This document shows positions 34,032 through 42,699 of a stretch of 64,000 nucleotides of DNA, in pieces. Each line of letters starts with the position of its first letter. Positions within the stretch are counted from its first letter, which is position 1. The stretch is from Streptomyces sp. NRRL F-5122 (GTDB taxonomy: Bacteria; Actinomycetota; Actinomycetes; Streptomycetales; Streptomycetaceae). The notes under the pieces were generated by a model. It did no database searches and was not told the origin of the DNA. It was given only the letters and a program-made list of their open reading frames with translations. Where the stretch lies: assembly GCF_001507435.1 (NCBI RefSeq), contig NZ_LMWH01000059.1:107669-171668 (forward strand), read 5' to 3'. Both the position numbers and the translations under genes were made by a program.

Positions 34032-35276
34032 ATGCGTGTGTCCGTCGATCCGATGTCCGTCGAACCGTGCCCGAGCGGGCCGGGGCCCGGGAGCGAGGGC
34101 GGGGCGGCAGCCCCGGACGGGCGGGTGCCCGCGCCCGTGCACACGCCGGGGGAGGAGAGGGCGCGAGGGCGGGCGGAGGGACCCGGGCAGGCGGGGTCCG
34201 AGGTGCTGCGGCCGCACGCCGAGGACGCCTTCGCGGCCGAACTCGCCGCGCTGGCCGCGCAGGACGACCGGCCGCGCCCGGCCCGCTGGCGGCTGTCGCC
34301 GTGGGCCGTGGCCACCTATCTGCTGGGCGGCACACTGCCGGACGGCACGGTGATCACACCGAAGTACGTCGGCCCGCGCCGCATCGTCGAGGTGGCCGTC
34401 ACCACGCTCGCCACCGACCGCGCCCTGCTTCTGCTCGGTGTGCCCGGCACGGCCAAGACCTGGATGTCCGAGCATCTCGCGGCGGCCGTCAGCGGCGACT
34501 CGACGCTGCTCGTGCAGGGCACGGCCGGGACCCCGGAGGAGGCGATCCGCTACGGCTGGAACTACGCACAACTGCTCGCGCACGGCCCGAGCCCGGACGC
34601 GCTGGTGCCCGGCCCCGTCATGCGGGCCATGCGCGAGGGGACCGTTGCCCGGGTCGAGGAACTGACCCGCATCCCGGCCGACGTGCAGGACACGCTCATC
34701 ACCATCCTGTCCGAGAAGACCCTGCCGATACCGGAGTTGGGGCAGGAGGTGCTCGCCGTCCGCGGCTTCAACCTGATCGCGACGGCCAACGACCGCGACC
34801 GCGGGGTCAATGAGCTGTCCAGCGCGCTGCGCCGCCGTTTCAACACCGTGGTGCTGCCGCTGCCCGAGAGCGCCGAGGCGGAGGTCGACATCGTCTCCCG
34901 CCGCGTCGAGCAGATCGGGCGCTCGCTCGACCTGCCGGCCCCGCCCGACGGCATCGACGAGATCCGGCGCGTCGTCACGGTCTTCCGGGAACTGCGCGGC
35001 GGTGTCACCGCGGACGGACGGACGAAGCTGAAGTCCCCCAGCGGCACGCTGTCCACCGCCGAGGCGATCTCCGTCGTCACGGGCGGGCTCGCGCTGGCCG
35101 CCCACTTCGGCGACGGCGCGCTGCGGGCGGGCGACATCGCCGCGGGCATCCTCGGAGCGGTCGTCCGCGACCCCGCGACCGACCACGTCATCTGGCAGGA
35201 GTACCTGGAGGCCGTGGTCCGTGAGCGTGACGGCTGGACGGACTTCTATCGCGCATGCCGGGAGGTGTCCGCATGA
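34032..35276 (+). CDS. MoxR-family AAA+ ATPase (YehL-like)
   Basis: A 414-residue protein. A Pro/Gly-rich N-terminus (about 1-65) is followed by a AAA+ core. Walker A is GVPGTAKTWMSE (Lys142). Further blocks are a GTAGTPEEAIRYGWNYAQLL insert, GTVARVEELTRIPADVQDTL in the Walker B region, and NLIATANDRDRGVNELSSALRRRFN (sensor 1 and arginine finger). MoxR ATPases act as chaperones or remodelers together with VWA proteins. The ATG at 34032 follows GGAGGGGG. It is the first gene of a three-gene operon with DUF5682 and VWA. Confidence 0.94.
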   Translation: MRVSVDPMSVEPCPSGPGPGSEGGAAAPDGRVPAPVHTPGEERARGRAEGPGQAGSEVLRPHAEDAFAAELAALAAQDDRPRPARWRLSPWAVATYLLGGTLPDGTVITPKYVGPRRIVEVAVTTLATDRALLLLGVPGTAKTWMSEHLAAAVSGDSTLLVQGTAGTPEEAIRYGWNYAQLLAHGPSPDALVPGPVMRAMREGTVARVEELTRIPADVQDTLITILSEKTLPIPELGQEVLAVRGFNLIATANDRDRGVNELSSALRRRFNTVVLPLPESAEAEVDIVSRRVEQIGRSLDLPAPPDGIDEIRRVVTVFRELRGGVTADGRTKLKSPSGTLSTAEAISVVTGGLALAAHFGDGALRAGDIAAGILGAVVRDPATDHVIWQEYLEAVVRERDGWTDFYRACREVSA

Positions 35277-35408
35277 CGCGCCCGGCGGGCGAGGTCCCGC
35301 GGGGCTTTTCGAGTGGCGCGGGCGGCACGGCAGCCGTGGACGGGTGTGCCGGCGCGGGGGTGCACGGACGCGGGGATCCGGGATGGGGCCGGAGGCGAGG
35401 GGGACGGT

Positions 35409-37838
35409 GTGACGGGCGTTGACGGGTCGCCGGGCGCGACGGTAGACGAGGGGCCGCTGCTGCTCGGGGTGCGGCATCACGGACCGGGCTCCGCGCGCGC
35501 CGTGCGGGCCGCGCTGGACTCGGCGCGGCCGCGCATCGTGCTGATCGAGGGGCCGCCCGAGGCGGACCCGCTCGTCCCGCTCGCGGCCGACGAGGAGATG
35601 CGGCCGCCGGTGGCGCTGCTCGCTCATGCCGTGGACGAGCCAGGACGGTCCGCGTTCTGGCCGCTGGCCGAGTTCTCCCCGGAGTGGGTGGCGATCCGCT
35701 GGGCTCTGGAACACGGCGTTCCGGCCCGGTTCATCGACCTGCCCGCCGCGCACACGCTGGCATGGCAGGGGGAAGACCCGGCGTCCCGGCAGGGCGAGAC
35801 CGGTGAGGCGGAGTCGGAGCCGTCCGCGGATGGACGCGGGGACGGACCGGGGCCGACCGGGCCCGGCGCGGACGGCGGACCGGAGGACACGGTGCGCGTC
35901 GACCCGGCCGCCGTACTGGCGAGAACCGCCGGATACGACGATCCGGAGCGGTGGTGGGAGGACGTCGTCGAGCACCGGGGCGTGGGGACGGCCGACGCCC
36001 TCGCCCCGTTCGCCGTGCTCGAGGAGGCGATGGGCGCCCTGCGGGAGGCGTACGGCACCGGGGCGCACGAGCGGGACCTCGTGCGGGAGGCGTACATGCG
36101 GCTGCAGGTGCGCGCCGCCCGGCGCGAGTTCGGCCGGGACGTGGCCGTGGTGTGCGGGGCCTGGCACGTGCCCGCGCTGCGCCGGAGGACATCCGTCGCC
36201 GCCGACCGGGCCCTGTTGAAGGGACTGCCCAAGGTGAGGACGGACATGACCTGGGTGCCCTGGACCCATCGGAGGCTGTCCCGGGCCAGTGGCTACGGCG
36301 CGGGGATCGACTCGCCCGGCTGGTACGGGCATCTGTTCGCCGCCTCCGACCGGCCCGTGGAGCGGTGGCTGACGAGGGTGGCCGGGCTGCTCCGCGAGGA
36401 GGGCCGGATCGTGTCGTCCGCGCATGTCATCGAGGCGGTGCGGCTCGCCGGGACGCTTGCCGCGCTGCGCGGACGGCCGCTGCCGGGGCTGTCCGAGACG
36501 ACCGACGCGGTGCGGGCGGTGATGTGCGAGGGATCGGATGTGCCGCTGGCACTGGTGCACGACCGGCTCGTGGTCGGGGACGTCCTCGGGGAAGTGCCCG
36601 CCTCGGCCCCCGCGGTGCCGTTGCAGCGGGACCTCGCCCTGCTCCAGAAGCGGCTCAGGCTCAAACCCGAGCCGCAGGAGCGGGAGCTGGAGCTCGATCT
36701 GCGCAGGGAGACCGACGCGGGGCGCAGCCGGCTCCTCCACCGGCTGCGGCTCCTGGCGATCGGGTGGGGAGAGCCCGCGGTCTCGCGCGGCAGCACCGGG
36801 ACGTTCCGGGAGACCTGGCGGCTGCGCTGGGATCCGGAGCTGGCCGTGCGGGTCGCCGAGGCCGGCGTCTGGGGGACGACCGTGCTCGCCGCCGCGACCG
36901 CGAAGGCCGAGGCGGAAGCGGTCGCCGCGCAGGCCCTCGCCGAGGTCACGGCGCTCGCCGAGCGGTGCCTGCGGGCGGAGCTGTCCGACGCGCTGCCCGT
37001 GGTCATGCGGGTCCTCGCCGACCGCGCGGCACTCGACGCCGACGTCGGACATCTGGCCCAGGCCCTGCCCGCGCTGGTCCGTGCGCTGCGCTACGGGGAC
37101 GTGCGCGGCACGGACACCCGGGCGCTGGCCGAGGTCGCGACGGGCCTGGCGGAGCGGGTGTTCGTCGGGCTGCCGCCCGCCTGCGCCGCGCTGGACGCGG
37201 AGGCGGCCGAGGAGATGCGGCGTCATATCGACGCGGTGCACGGGTCGGTGGGGCTGCTGGAGGAAGGGGCCGCGGGCGCGCGGGGTGGTCTGCTCGGGCG
37301 GTGGTGTTCCGTCCTACGGGTGCTCTCCGGGCGGGACAGCGTGCCCGGGGTGATCCGCGGGCGGGCCGTGCGGCTGCTGCTGGACGACGGGGAGCTGGCG
37401 CAGGAGGAGGCGGCTCGGCTGATGGGACTCGTGCTGTCGCCGGGGACGGCACCGGCGGACGCCGCCGCGTGGATCGAGGGGTTCGTCGGCGGCGGTTCCG
37501 GCGGCGGGATGCTGCTGGTGCACGACGAGCGGCTGCTCGGCCTGGTGGACGCATGGCTGACCGGGGTGCCGGCGGACGCGTTCACCGACGTACTGCCGCT
37601 GCTGAGGCGCACGTTCTCGGCCTATGAGCCGGGAGTGCGGCGCACGCTGGGCGAGTTGGTGCGGCGGGGTCCGGGGGTGCGGGGCGGTGCGGCGGCCACC
37701 GGCTCGGGCCCCCCGGGGTTCGCCGTCGAGCGGGACGCCGGGCGGGCGGACGCCGTGCTCCCGGTGCTGCGTCTGCTGCTCGGAGCGGACGAGGCCGACG
37801 GCAGCGGCGCCGCCGACCTTGTGGGGGTGGTCCGATGA
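35409..37838 (+). CDS. DUF5682 family protein, partner of MoxR and VWA
   Basis: An 809-residue soluble protein. LLLGVRHHGPGSARAVRAAL near residue 16 and CGAWHVPALRRR near 240 are the conserved blocks I associate with DUF5682. The histidine-rich HHGPGS resembles the TraB/ChaN-type fold that begins with an H-G pair, so an enzymatic core is possible. A 40-residue Gly/Asp/Pro insert (about 120-160) interrupts the N-terminal part, and the remainder is helical. The GTG at 35409 follows GGAGGCGAGGGGG and lies 132 bases after MoxR. The stop overlaps the VWA start by four bases. Confidence 0.78.
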   Translation: MTGVDGSPGATVDEGPLLLGVRHHGPGSARAVRAALDSARPRIVLIEGPPEADPLVPLAADEEMRPPVALLAHAVDEPGRSAFWPLAEFSPEWVAIRWALEHGVPARFIDLPAAHTLAWQGEDPASRQGETGEAESEPSADGRGDGPGPTGPGADGGPEDTVRVDPAAVLARTAGYDDPERWWEDVVEHRGVGTADALAPFAVLEEAMGALREAYGTGAHERDLVREAYMRLQVRAARREFGRDVAVVCGAWHVPALRRRTSVAADRALLKGLPKVRTDMTWVPWTHRRLSRASGYGAGIDSPGWYGHLFAASDRPVERWLTRVAGLLREEGRIVSSAHVIEAVRLAGTLAALRGRPLPGLSETTDAVRAVMCEGSDVPLALVHDRLVVGDVLGEVPASAPAVPLQRDLALLQKRLRLKPEPQERELELDLRRETDAGRSRLLHRLRLLAIGWGEPAVSRGSTGTFRETWRLRWDPELAVRVAEAGVWGTTVLAAATAKAEAEAVAAQALAEVTALAERCLRAELSDALPVVMRVLADRAALDADVGHLAQALPALVRALRYGDVRGTDTRALAEVATGLAERVFVGLPPACAALDAEAAEEMRRHIDAVHGSVGLLEEGAAGARGGLLGRWCSVLRVLSGRDSVPGVIRGRAVRLLLDDGELAQEEAARLMGLVLSPGTAPADAAAWIEGFVGGGSGGGMLLVHDERLLGLVDAWLTGVPADAFTDVLPLLRRTFSAYEPGVRRTLGELVRRGPGVRGGAAATGSGPPGFAVERDAGRADAVLPVLRLLLGADEADGSGAADLVGVVR

Positions 37839-39034
37839 GCACGCACACGACCGTCCGGGAGGAGACCTCGACCGTGCGGAACAGGACGGCGGAAGCCGAC
37901 GAACGGCTGCGGCGCTGGCGGCTGGTGCTCGGCGGCGACGCGGCGGACGGCACCGGGCACGGGCTCGCGGGGCGGGACGCGGCGATGGACGGCGCCCTGA
38001 CCGCGCTGTACGGAAAGGGGGACAAGCCCCGCCAGGGACACGACCGTTCGGCGGGACTCGGGGCCTCCGCGCCGTCGGTCGCGCGCTGGCTCGGGGACAT
38101 CCGGACCTACTTCCCCTCCTCGGTCGTCCAGGTCATGCAGCGGGACGCCATCGACCGGCTCGGTCTGTCCGCTCTGCTCCTGGAGCCGGAGATGCTCGAG
38201 GCGGTCGAGCCGGACGTGCACCTGGTGGGCACACTCCTGTCGCTGAACAAGGCGATGCCGGAAACCACCAGGGAGACCGCCCGGGCGGTGGTCCGCAAGG
38301 TCGTCGAGGATCTTGAGGAGCGGCTCGCCACCCGCACCCGTGCCGCGCTCACGGGCGCGCTCGACCGCAGCGCGCGAGTCACCCGGCCCCGGCACCACGA
38401 CATCGACTGGAACCGCACGATCGCGGCCAACCTCAAGCACTACCTCCCGGAGTACCGCACGGTCGTGCCGGAGCGGCTGATCGGGTACGGGAGGGCGTCC
38501 CGTTCCGTGAAGAAGGAGGTCGTCCTCTGCATCGACCAGTCGGGGTCGATGGCGGCCTCGGTGGTCTACGCGTCCGTCTTCGGGGCGGTCCTTGCGTCGA
38601 TGCGCTCCATCGCCACCCGGCTGGTCGTCTTCGACACGGCCGTCGCCGATCTCACGGACCAGCTCGACGACCCGGTCGACGTCCTCTTCGGGACGCAGCT
38701 CGGCGGCGGCACGGACATCAACAGGGCGCTGGCGTACTGCCAGTCCCGGATCGCGCGGCCCGCCGACACAGTCGTGGTCCTCATCAGCGACCTGTACGAA
38801 GGGGGGATCCGGGACGAGATGCTGAAGCGGGTGGCGGCGATGAAGGCGTCGGGGGTGCAGTTCGTGGCACTGCTCGCGCTCTCCGACGAGGGGGCGCCCG
38901 CCTACGACCGCGAGCACGCGGCGGCGCTCGCGGCGCTGGGCGCACCGGCGTTCGCCTGCACGCCCGACCTGTTCCCGGAGGTGATGGCGGCGGCCATCGA
39001 GAAACGGCCCCTTCCGATACCGGAGTCGATATGA
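37835..39034 (+). CDS. VWA-domain protein (YehP-like)
   Basis: A 399-residue protein. The N-terminal half is helical. The C-terminal von Willebrand A domain (about 228-385) carries a complete MIDAS metal site: DQSGSM (Asp234, Ser236, Ser238), the Thr in LGGGTDINRAL and the Asp in VLISDLYEGG. No signal peptide or membrane segment is present, so it acts in the cytosol. VWA proteins deliver MoxR ATPases to their clients. The start overlaps the DUF5682 stop (ATGA), showing translational coupling. Confidence 0.93.
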   Translation: MSTHTTVREETSTVRNRTAEADERLRRWRLVLGGDAADGTGHGLAGRDAAMDGALTALYGKGDKPRQGHDRSAGLGASAPSVARWLGDIRTYFPSSVVQVMQRDAIDRLGLSALLLEPEMLEAVEPDVHLVGTLLSLNKAMPETTRETARAVVRKVVEDLEERLATRTRAALTGALDRSARVTRPRHHDIDWNRTIAANLKHYLPEYRTVVPERLIGYGRASRSVKKEVVLCIDQSGSMAASVVYASVFGAVLASMRSIATRLVVFDTAVADLTDQLDDPVDVLFGTQLGGGTDINRALAYCQSRIARPADTVVVLISDLYEGGIRDEMLKRVAAMKASGVQFVALLALSDEGAPAYDREHAAALAALGAPAFACTPDLFPEVMAAAIEKRPLPIPESI

Positions 39035-39186
39035 CGATCCGGCGACAGGCGGGACACAACGGGCAGTTCACAAAGCGGGCCCTCTTGGTGAAGGTGAAAA
39101 AACGGATATGACTACCCATCGGTAACAGGGGACTTGCGCAACCGCAGGAGTCCCGTGCAAGGATCGACGGCGCTTCACCCTCGGCG

Positions 39187-40320
39187 ATGCGCCGTCCGCT
39201 CCGTATCGCCTCGTTCCGCCGCACGGAGGCCCTCCCCGTCGTGACCCTGCCGGCCGCACTTCCCTTCGCCGGTGCCGCACTGCGCACGATGCGTACGGCG
39301 GCCGGGCGGCGTGCGCTCCATCTGGTGCTGGTGGCGGGCGGGTTGCTGGCGCTGGGGCTCCTCTGCGCCGGGCACGCCCAGGCGGCCGACGGTACGCCGC
39401 AGGCATCCGCGGCTCGGGTCGCGGCCGGTGCCCCGGCCGACGCCGTGCACCCGATCGAGGGGGCGGTGCGAGGTATCGGGAAGAGTGTCAGCGGGACGGT
39501 CGGACGAGCGGTGAAGAACTCCGGTGCGACCGGGCCGGCCGCTCACCGGACCCGTACGGCCTCACCGGCGGGGCACACATCACACGGCGCGCCGGTCCCG
39601 CCGCCCGCCGTCAGGCACACCACCGGCGTATCCGGAACGCCCGCCGCCCCAACGCACACCGCACCGGTGACCCGTCCGTCCGTACCCGCTGCGCCGGCCG
39701 ACCCGGTCGCCTCGGTGCTCCGGACGGTTCCCGCGGTCGACCAGACCCTCCGTCATGTGGTGCGGCCCGTCGTCGGCAAGCTTCTGCAGCCGGTCGGCGA
39801 CACGGTCGCTCGGCCCGTCGGGGGTCTTGTCGGGACGGTGACCGAAGGGCTGCCGGACACACCGGTGCAGCCGTCGCTGCCCTCGCTCCCGCAACTGCCC
39901 GAACTTCCCCGGCTGCCGGGTCTTCCCGGACTGCCGACGCCGCCGGTGCACACCCGGCCCGCCCCGTCGGCCCCGCAGCAGCCGGACGGGAGCGGGCACC
40001 CGAGCGCGGTCGAACAGCGGAAGAGCGAAGCGCACGGATTCCCGGCGGTGGCCGTCCAGGCCCCGGTGGCGCCGCCCGCGCACCACGCCCACCACTCCGC
40101 CCGGCCCTCGCAGATGCCCGCGCAACAGGCCCCGGGCGGTGATCCGGGCTCGTACGGCGACCAGCCGGCCGCCGACGGCGGTGTGCCGCGGCACGGCGAC
40201 GCGCACGCCGTGGCGTTCGGCGACCGGGCGCCGCTGCCGTTGATGCGGGGCGGCACCGCGGTCGTCACCGTGGACGGGACCCGGGACCGGCACCGGGACA
40301 TCCCCGAGTTCCCGGGCTAG
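39187..40320 (+). CDS. Secreted Pro/His-rich low-complexity protein
   Basis: A 377-residue protein with no known domain. A basic N-terminus and hydrophobic core (about 45-65, ending GHAQAADG) give a signal peptide with a long n-region. An in-frame ATG at codon 35 (MRTAAGRR, base 39289) would give a more usual signal and may be the real start. The mature part is Pro/Ala/Thr/His-rich, with a PSLPSLPQLPELPRLPGLPG run of Leu-Pro repeats and VGGLVGTVTEGLPDTP. It lies 237 bases ahead of another secreted repetitive protein. A structural role in the spore or hyphal surface is only a guess. Confidence 0.7.
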   Translation: MRRPLRIASFRRTEALPVVTLPAALPFAGAALRTMRTAAGRRALHLVLVAGGLLALGLLCAGHAQAADGTPQASAARVAAGAPADAVHPIEGAVRGIGKSVSGTVGRAVKNSGATGPAAHRTRTASPAGHTSHGAPVPPPAVRHTTGVSGTPAAPTHTAPVTRPSVPAAPADPVASVLRTVPAVDQTLRHVVRPVVGKLLQPVGDTVARPVGGLVGTVTEGLPDTPVQPSLPSLPQLPELPRLPGLPGLPTPPVHTRPAPSAPQQPDGSGHPSAVEQRKSEAHGFPAVAVQAPVAPPAHHAHHSARPSQMPAQQAPGGDPGSYGDQPAADGGVPRHGDAHAVAFGDRAPLPLMRGGTAVVTVDGTRDRHRDIPEFPG

Positions 40321-40557
40321 GTCAGCACCTCCGCCCCGCGCGCCCCGATGCGCGGGGACGGAACCGGTCTGCCCTCCGTCCGGACCCTCCGGTCCCGGAC
40401 GGAAGCCACCGGATCCCGAGCCGCCACAGCCGGAACACCTCCATGGCCGCAGGTCCCCGACGACCCCCATGGATCCGTCGACCCCCACCGACACCGGCGC
40501 AGGACTCGGAACCGGTACGTCCCGAACTCCCGGATTCCCGAAGGAACTGACGCACGT

Positions 40558-42237
40558 ATGAACAAGAACATCCGACGTTCCATCGTCATAGCCGCCGGAG
40601 TCACCGGCGCATGGGCGCTCGGCTCCGCCGTCGCCGACGCGGACGAGCTGCCCGCCGCCTCCGCGTCCACCCCCGACGTGGGCATCAACGCCGTGGACAC
40701 GGTCGGCGCGGTCACCGACACCCTGGACGGCGCCGTCGCCGGTGTGCACAACACGGTTTCCGGCGTCACGCACGGCACGGCAGTGGACGGCGCCGCCTCG
40801 ACCGCCCGGCACACGGCCACAACGGCCCACTCCATCGTCTCCGGTGCCGCACACACCCCGGCCCGGGCCGAGGCCCGGGTGGGGAAGGCGACGGCCGACG
40901 CGGGCCGGGCGGCCCGGCGTTCCGGCGCGGGCGCGGCGGTGTCGCACCTCTCGCAGGCCCAGGGCCTCGCGCAGGCACGGGGCCTCGCGCACACCGTCGC
41001 GCCCCGGGCCGCCGCTGCGGCGGACCACGCCACGGTCGCGGCCACCGTCGCCGTGTCCGACTCGACCGCGCCGCGGGACGAGATCGACTACCTGTTCGGC
41101 CCCCTCTCCGCCTTCGCCCCCGAGGTGGAGCAGGCACTCGCCGCCGCGCAGACCAAGCTCCAGGGTGTGCAGAACGCCGCGCGCGCCCAGGCGCGAGGCG
41201 TCGGAGGTCCGGTGCGCACAAGGGTGCAGAGCACCGTGGCAGGCGCGGGGCGTACCGCGGAGGGCGTTGTCGGCGCCACGCGACAGGCAGTCGCCGAGTC
41301 CACCGTCGTGGCGGACGCGGCGGGGGCCGCCGCGGGCACGAGTGTCTCCGCCGTTCCCGGCCATGTCACCGGAGTCGTCACGGGACTGAGGCAGCAGGCC
41401 GCCGGCACGGTCACCGGCGTGCCCGGCACGGTCGGGCCGGTGGCCGCCGAGACGGCCGCCTCGGCGCTTCCCCCGGTCGCGGGCACGGTCCTCGGCGGTG
41501 TGCTGCCGGCGGCCGGGCACGCCGTGGGGCACACGACCGGCCTGGCCGACGGCGTTGTTGCGGACGTCCGGCCGCTCGCGCGGCATGCCGTCGGTGACGC
41601 GTCCGCGCTCGGGTACGGGGCCGGCGCCGATGTGCGGCCGGTCGTGCACGGCGTGACCGGGGAGGTGACCGGCGACACCGCGGACTCCGTCCTGCCGCCG
41701 GTCGCCGGTACGGCCGTCCACGGGACCGTGCCCGTCGCCGAGCGGGCCGTCGGGGACGCCGCGCGGTCGGTGCACGGCGTGGTGGACGAGGTGCCCCCCT
41801 TCGCGGCGGGTGTCACGGGCCAGGTCCCGCCGTTCGCCGGGGATGTCGCCGAAGGCGCCACCGCATCGGCGTACGGCGTGGGCGAGGAGGTGCCGCCGTT
41901 CGTGGACGGCGTGGGCGGCGCGGTGCGGCCGGCCGTGCGGATGGTGCACGACACCGTGCGGCCCGTCGCGCACGGCGTGGCGGGCAGCGCCGCGAACCTC
42001 GTGCACGGCGTGGCGGACGAGGTGCCGCCGTTCGCCGGCGGTGTCGCGGGCGCGGCAGGCCCTCTCGCACGGGGGGTCGCGGGCCAGGTCCCGCCGTTCG
42101 CCGGTGGCCTCGCCGGGAACGTCCGTGTCTCCGGCGCCGTACTGGGCGAGCACGCCGTGACCGGTGTCCGGGGCGTCGCCGAGGCCTTCGTCCCGCAGCA
42201 CCCGCAGCCGGAGCACGGCGAGACGTACTCCGTCTGA
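40558..42237 (+). CDS. Secreted repetitive protein with VPPFA-type repeats
   Basis: A 559-residue protein with no recognised domain. The signal peptide (about 1-28) runs MNKNIRRSIVIAAGVTGAWA and ends near VADADE. The whole mature chain is Ala/Val/Gly/Thr-rich with degenerate repeats. Toward the C-terminus the unit EVPPFAGGVAG, QVPPFAGDVAEG or EVPPFVDGVGG recurs about six times, alternating with GHAVG, HGVTG or HGVAD units. There are no Cys residues and no anchor. The ATG at 40558 is set by the signal peptide; AAGGA lies 12 bases upstream. The upstream secreted gene has the same flavour, so the pair may form one surface layer. Confidence 0.75.
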   Translation: MNKNIRRSIVIAAGVTGAWALGSAVADADELPAASASTPDVGINAVDTVGAVTDTLDGAVAGVHNTVSGVTHGTAVDGAASTARHTATTAHSIVSGAAHTPARAEARVGKATADAGRAARRSGAGAAVSHLSQAQGLAQARGLAHTVAPRAAAAADHATVAATVAVSDSTAPRDEIDYLFGPLSAFAPEVEQALAAAQTKLQGVQNAARAQARGVGGPVRTRVQSTVAGAGRTAEGVVGATRQAVAESTVVADAAGAAAGTSVSAVPGHVTGVVTGLRQQAAGTVTGVPGTVGPVAAETAASALPPVAGTVLGGVLPAAGHAVGHTTGLADGVVADVRPLARHAVGDASALGYGAGADVRPVVHGVTGEVTGDTADSVLPPVAGTAVHGTVPVAERAVGDAARSVHGVVDEVPPFAAGVTGQVPPFAGDVAEGATASAYGVGEEVPPFVDGVGGAVRPAVRMVHDTVRPVAHGVAGSAANLVHGVADEVPPFAGGVAGAAGPLARGVAGQVPPFAGGLAGNVRVSGAVLGEHAVTGVRGVAEAFVPQHPQPEHGETYSV

Positions 42238-42243
42238 CCCAGC

Positions 42244-42283
42244 GATGCCGTACGGAGCGCGGCGGCGCGCTCCGTACGGCATC
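42244..42283 (+). terminator. Strong terminator after the repetitive secreted protein
   Basis: A perfect 17-base stem (GATGCCGTACGGAGCGC at 42244-42260 with 42267-42283) and a six-base loop, seven bases past the stop codon. Confidence 0.9.
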
Positions 42284-42357
42284 CACCGGACTCCGTGGGG
42301 GTCGAGGACCGGGCGGCCGAAAGCCGTCGACCGGCCCGACCGAGAGCCCCGCGGGCC

Positions 42358-42396
42358 GGGACGGATGGCCCCATTGGGGTGGGGTCCATCCGTCCC
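42358..42396. repeat. Second hairpin upstream of sucC
   Basis: GGGACGGATGG (42358-42368) pairs perfectly with 42386-42396. The interior CCCC and GGGG runs can extend the stem. It is one of three hairpins in the 210 bases between the secreted protein gene and sucC. Confidence 0.75.
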
Positions 42397-42419
42397 GGCG
42401 CCCTGAGGGGCGGCACAAG

Positions 42420-42455
42420 GGGTCCCACCGGGCCAACCCCAACCCGGTGGGACCC
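42420..42455. repeat. Third hairpin upstream of sucC
   Basis: GGGTCCCACCGGG (42420-42432) is an exact inverted copy of 42443-42455 with a ten-base loop. Confidence 0.75.
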
Positions 42456-42501
42456 TGCCGCTCCGCCGCTTCCCCGGGGCCCGCGCCCGCTCTGCCGCAC
42501 G

Positions 42502-42567
42502 TGTGACCGGTATCACCGCTCAGGTGTGATCTGCGATTTAGGGCCCCACCTCAAGCGGCGATAACCT
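42502..42567 (+). promoter_or_regulatory. sucC promoter region with Crp-like site
   Basis: TGTGA-N6-TCAC at 42502-42516 matches the TGTGA-N6-TCACA Crp-type half-sites except for the last base. TAACCT at 42562-42567 fits TANNNT; transcription would then begin near 42574, placing the Crp-like site about 65 bases upstream, a usual activator position. The -35 box is poor, as expected for an activated promoter. The leader to the sucC GTG is about 125 bases. Confidence 0.4.
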
Positions 42568-42699
42568 GCGAGACGGACATGCCGCGCGCTCGGACACCGT
42601 GTGCGCCTCCCTTGTGACCCAGAGCGGACGTCACGTTGCCCTTCGCGGCACGCCCACGCATCCAACGAACCGCGAGATCACTGATAGGGACGGAAGCGC

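Noticed and set aside
33969..37241. 1090-residue open frame on the minus strand
   Set aside because: It is antisense to the MoxR and DUF5682 genes. Its Arg/His/Pro/Gly composition is the usual shadow of high-GC coding DNA, with no domain.
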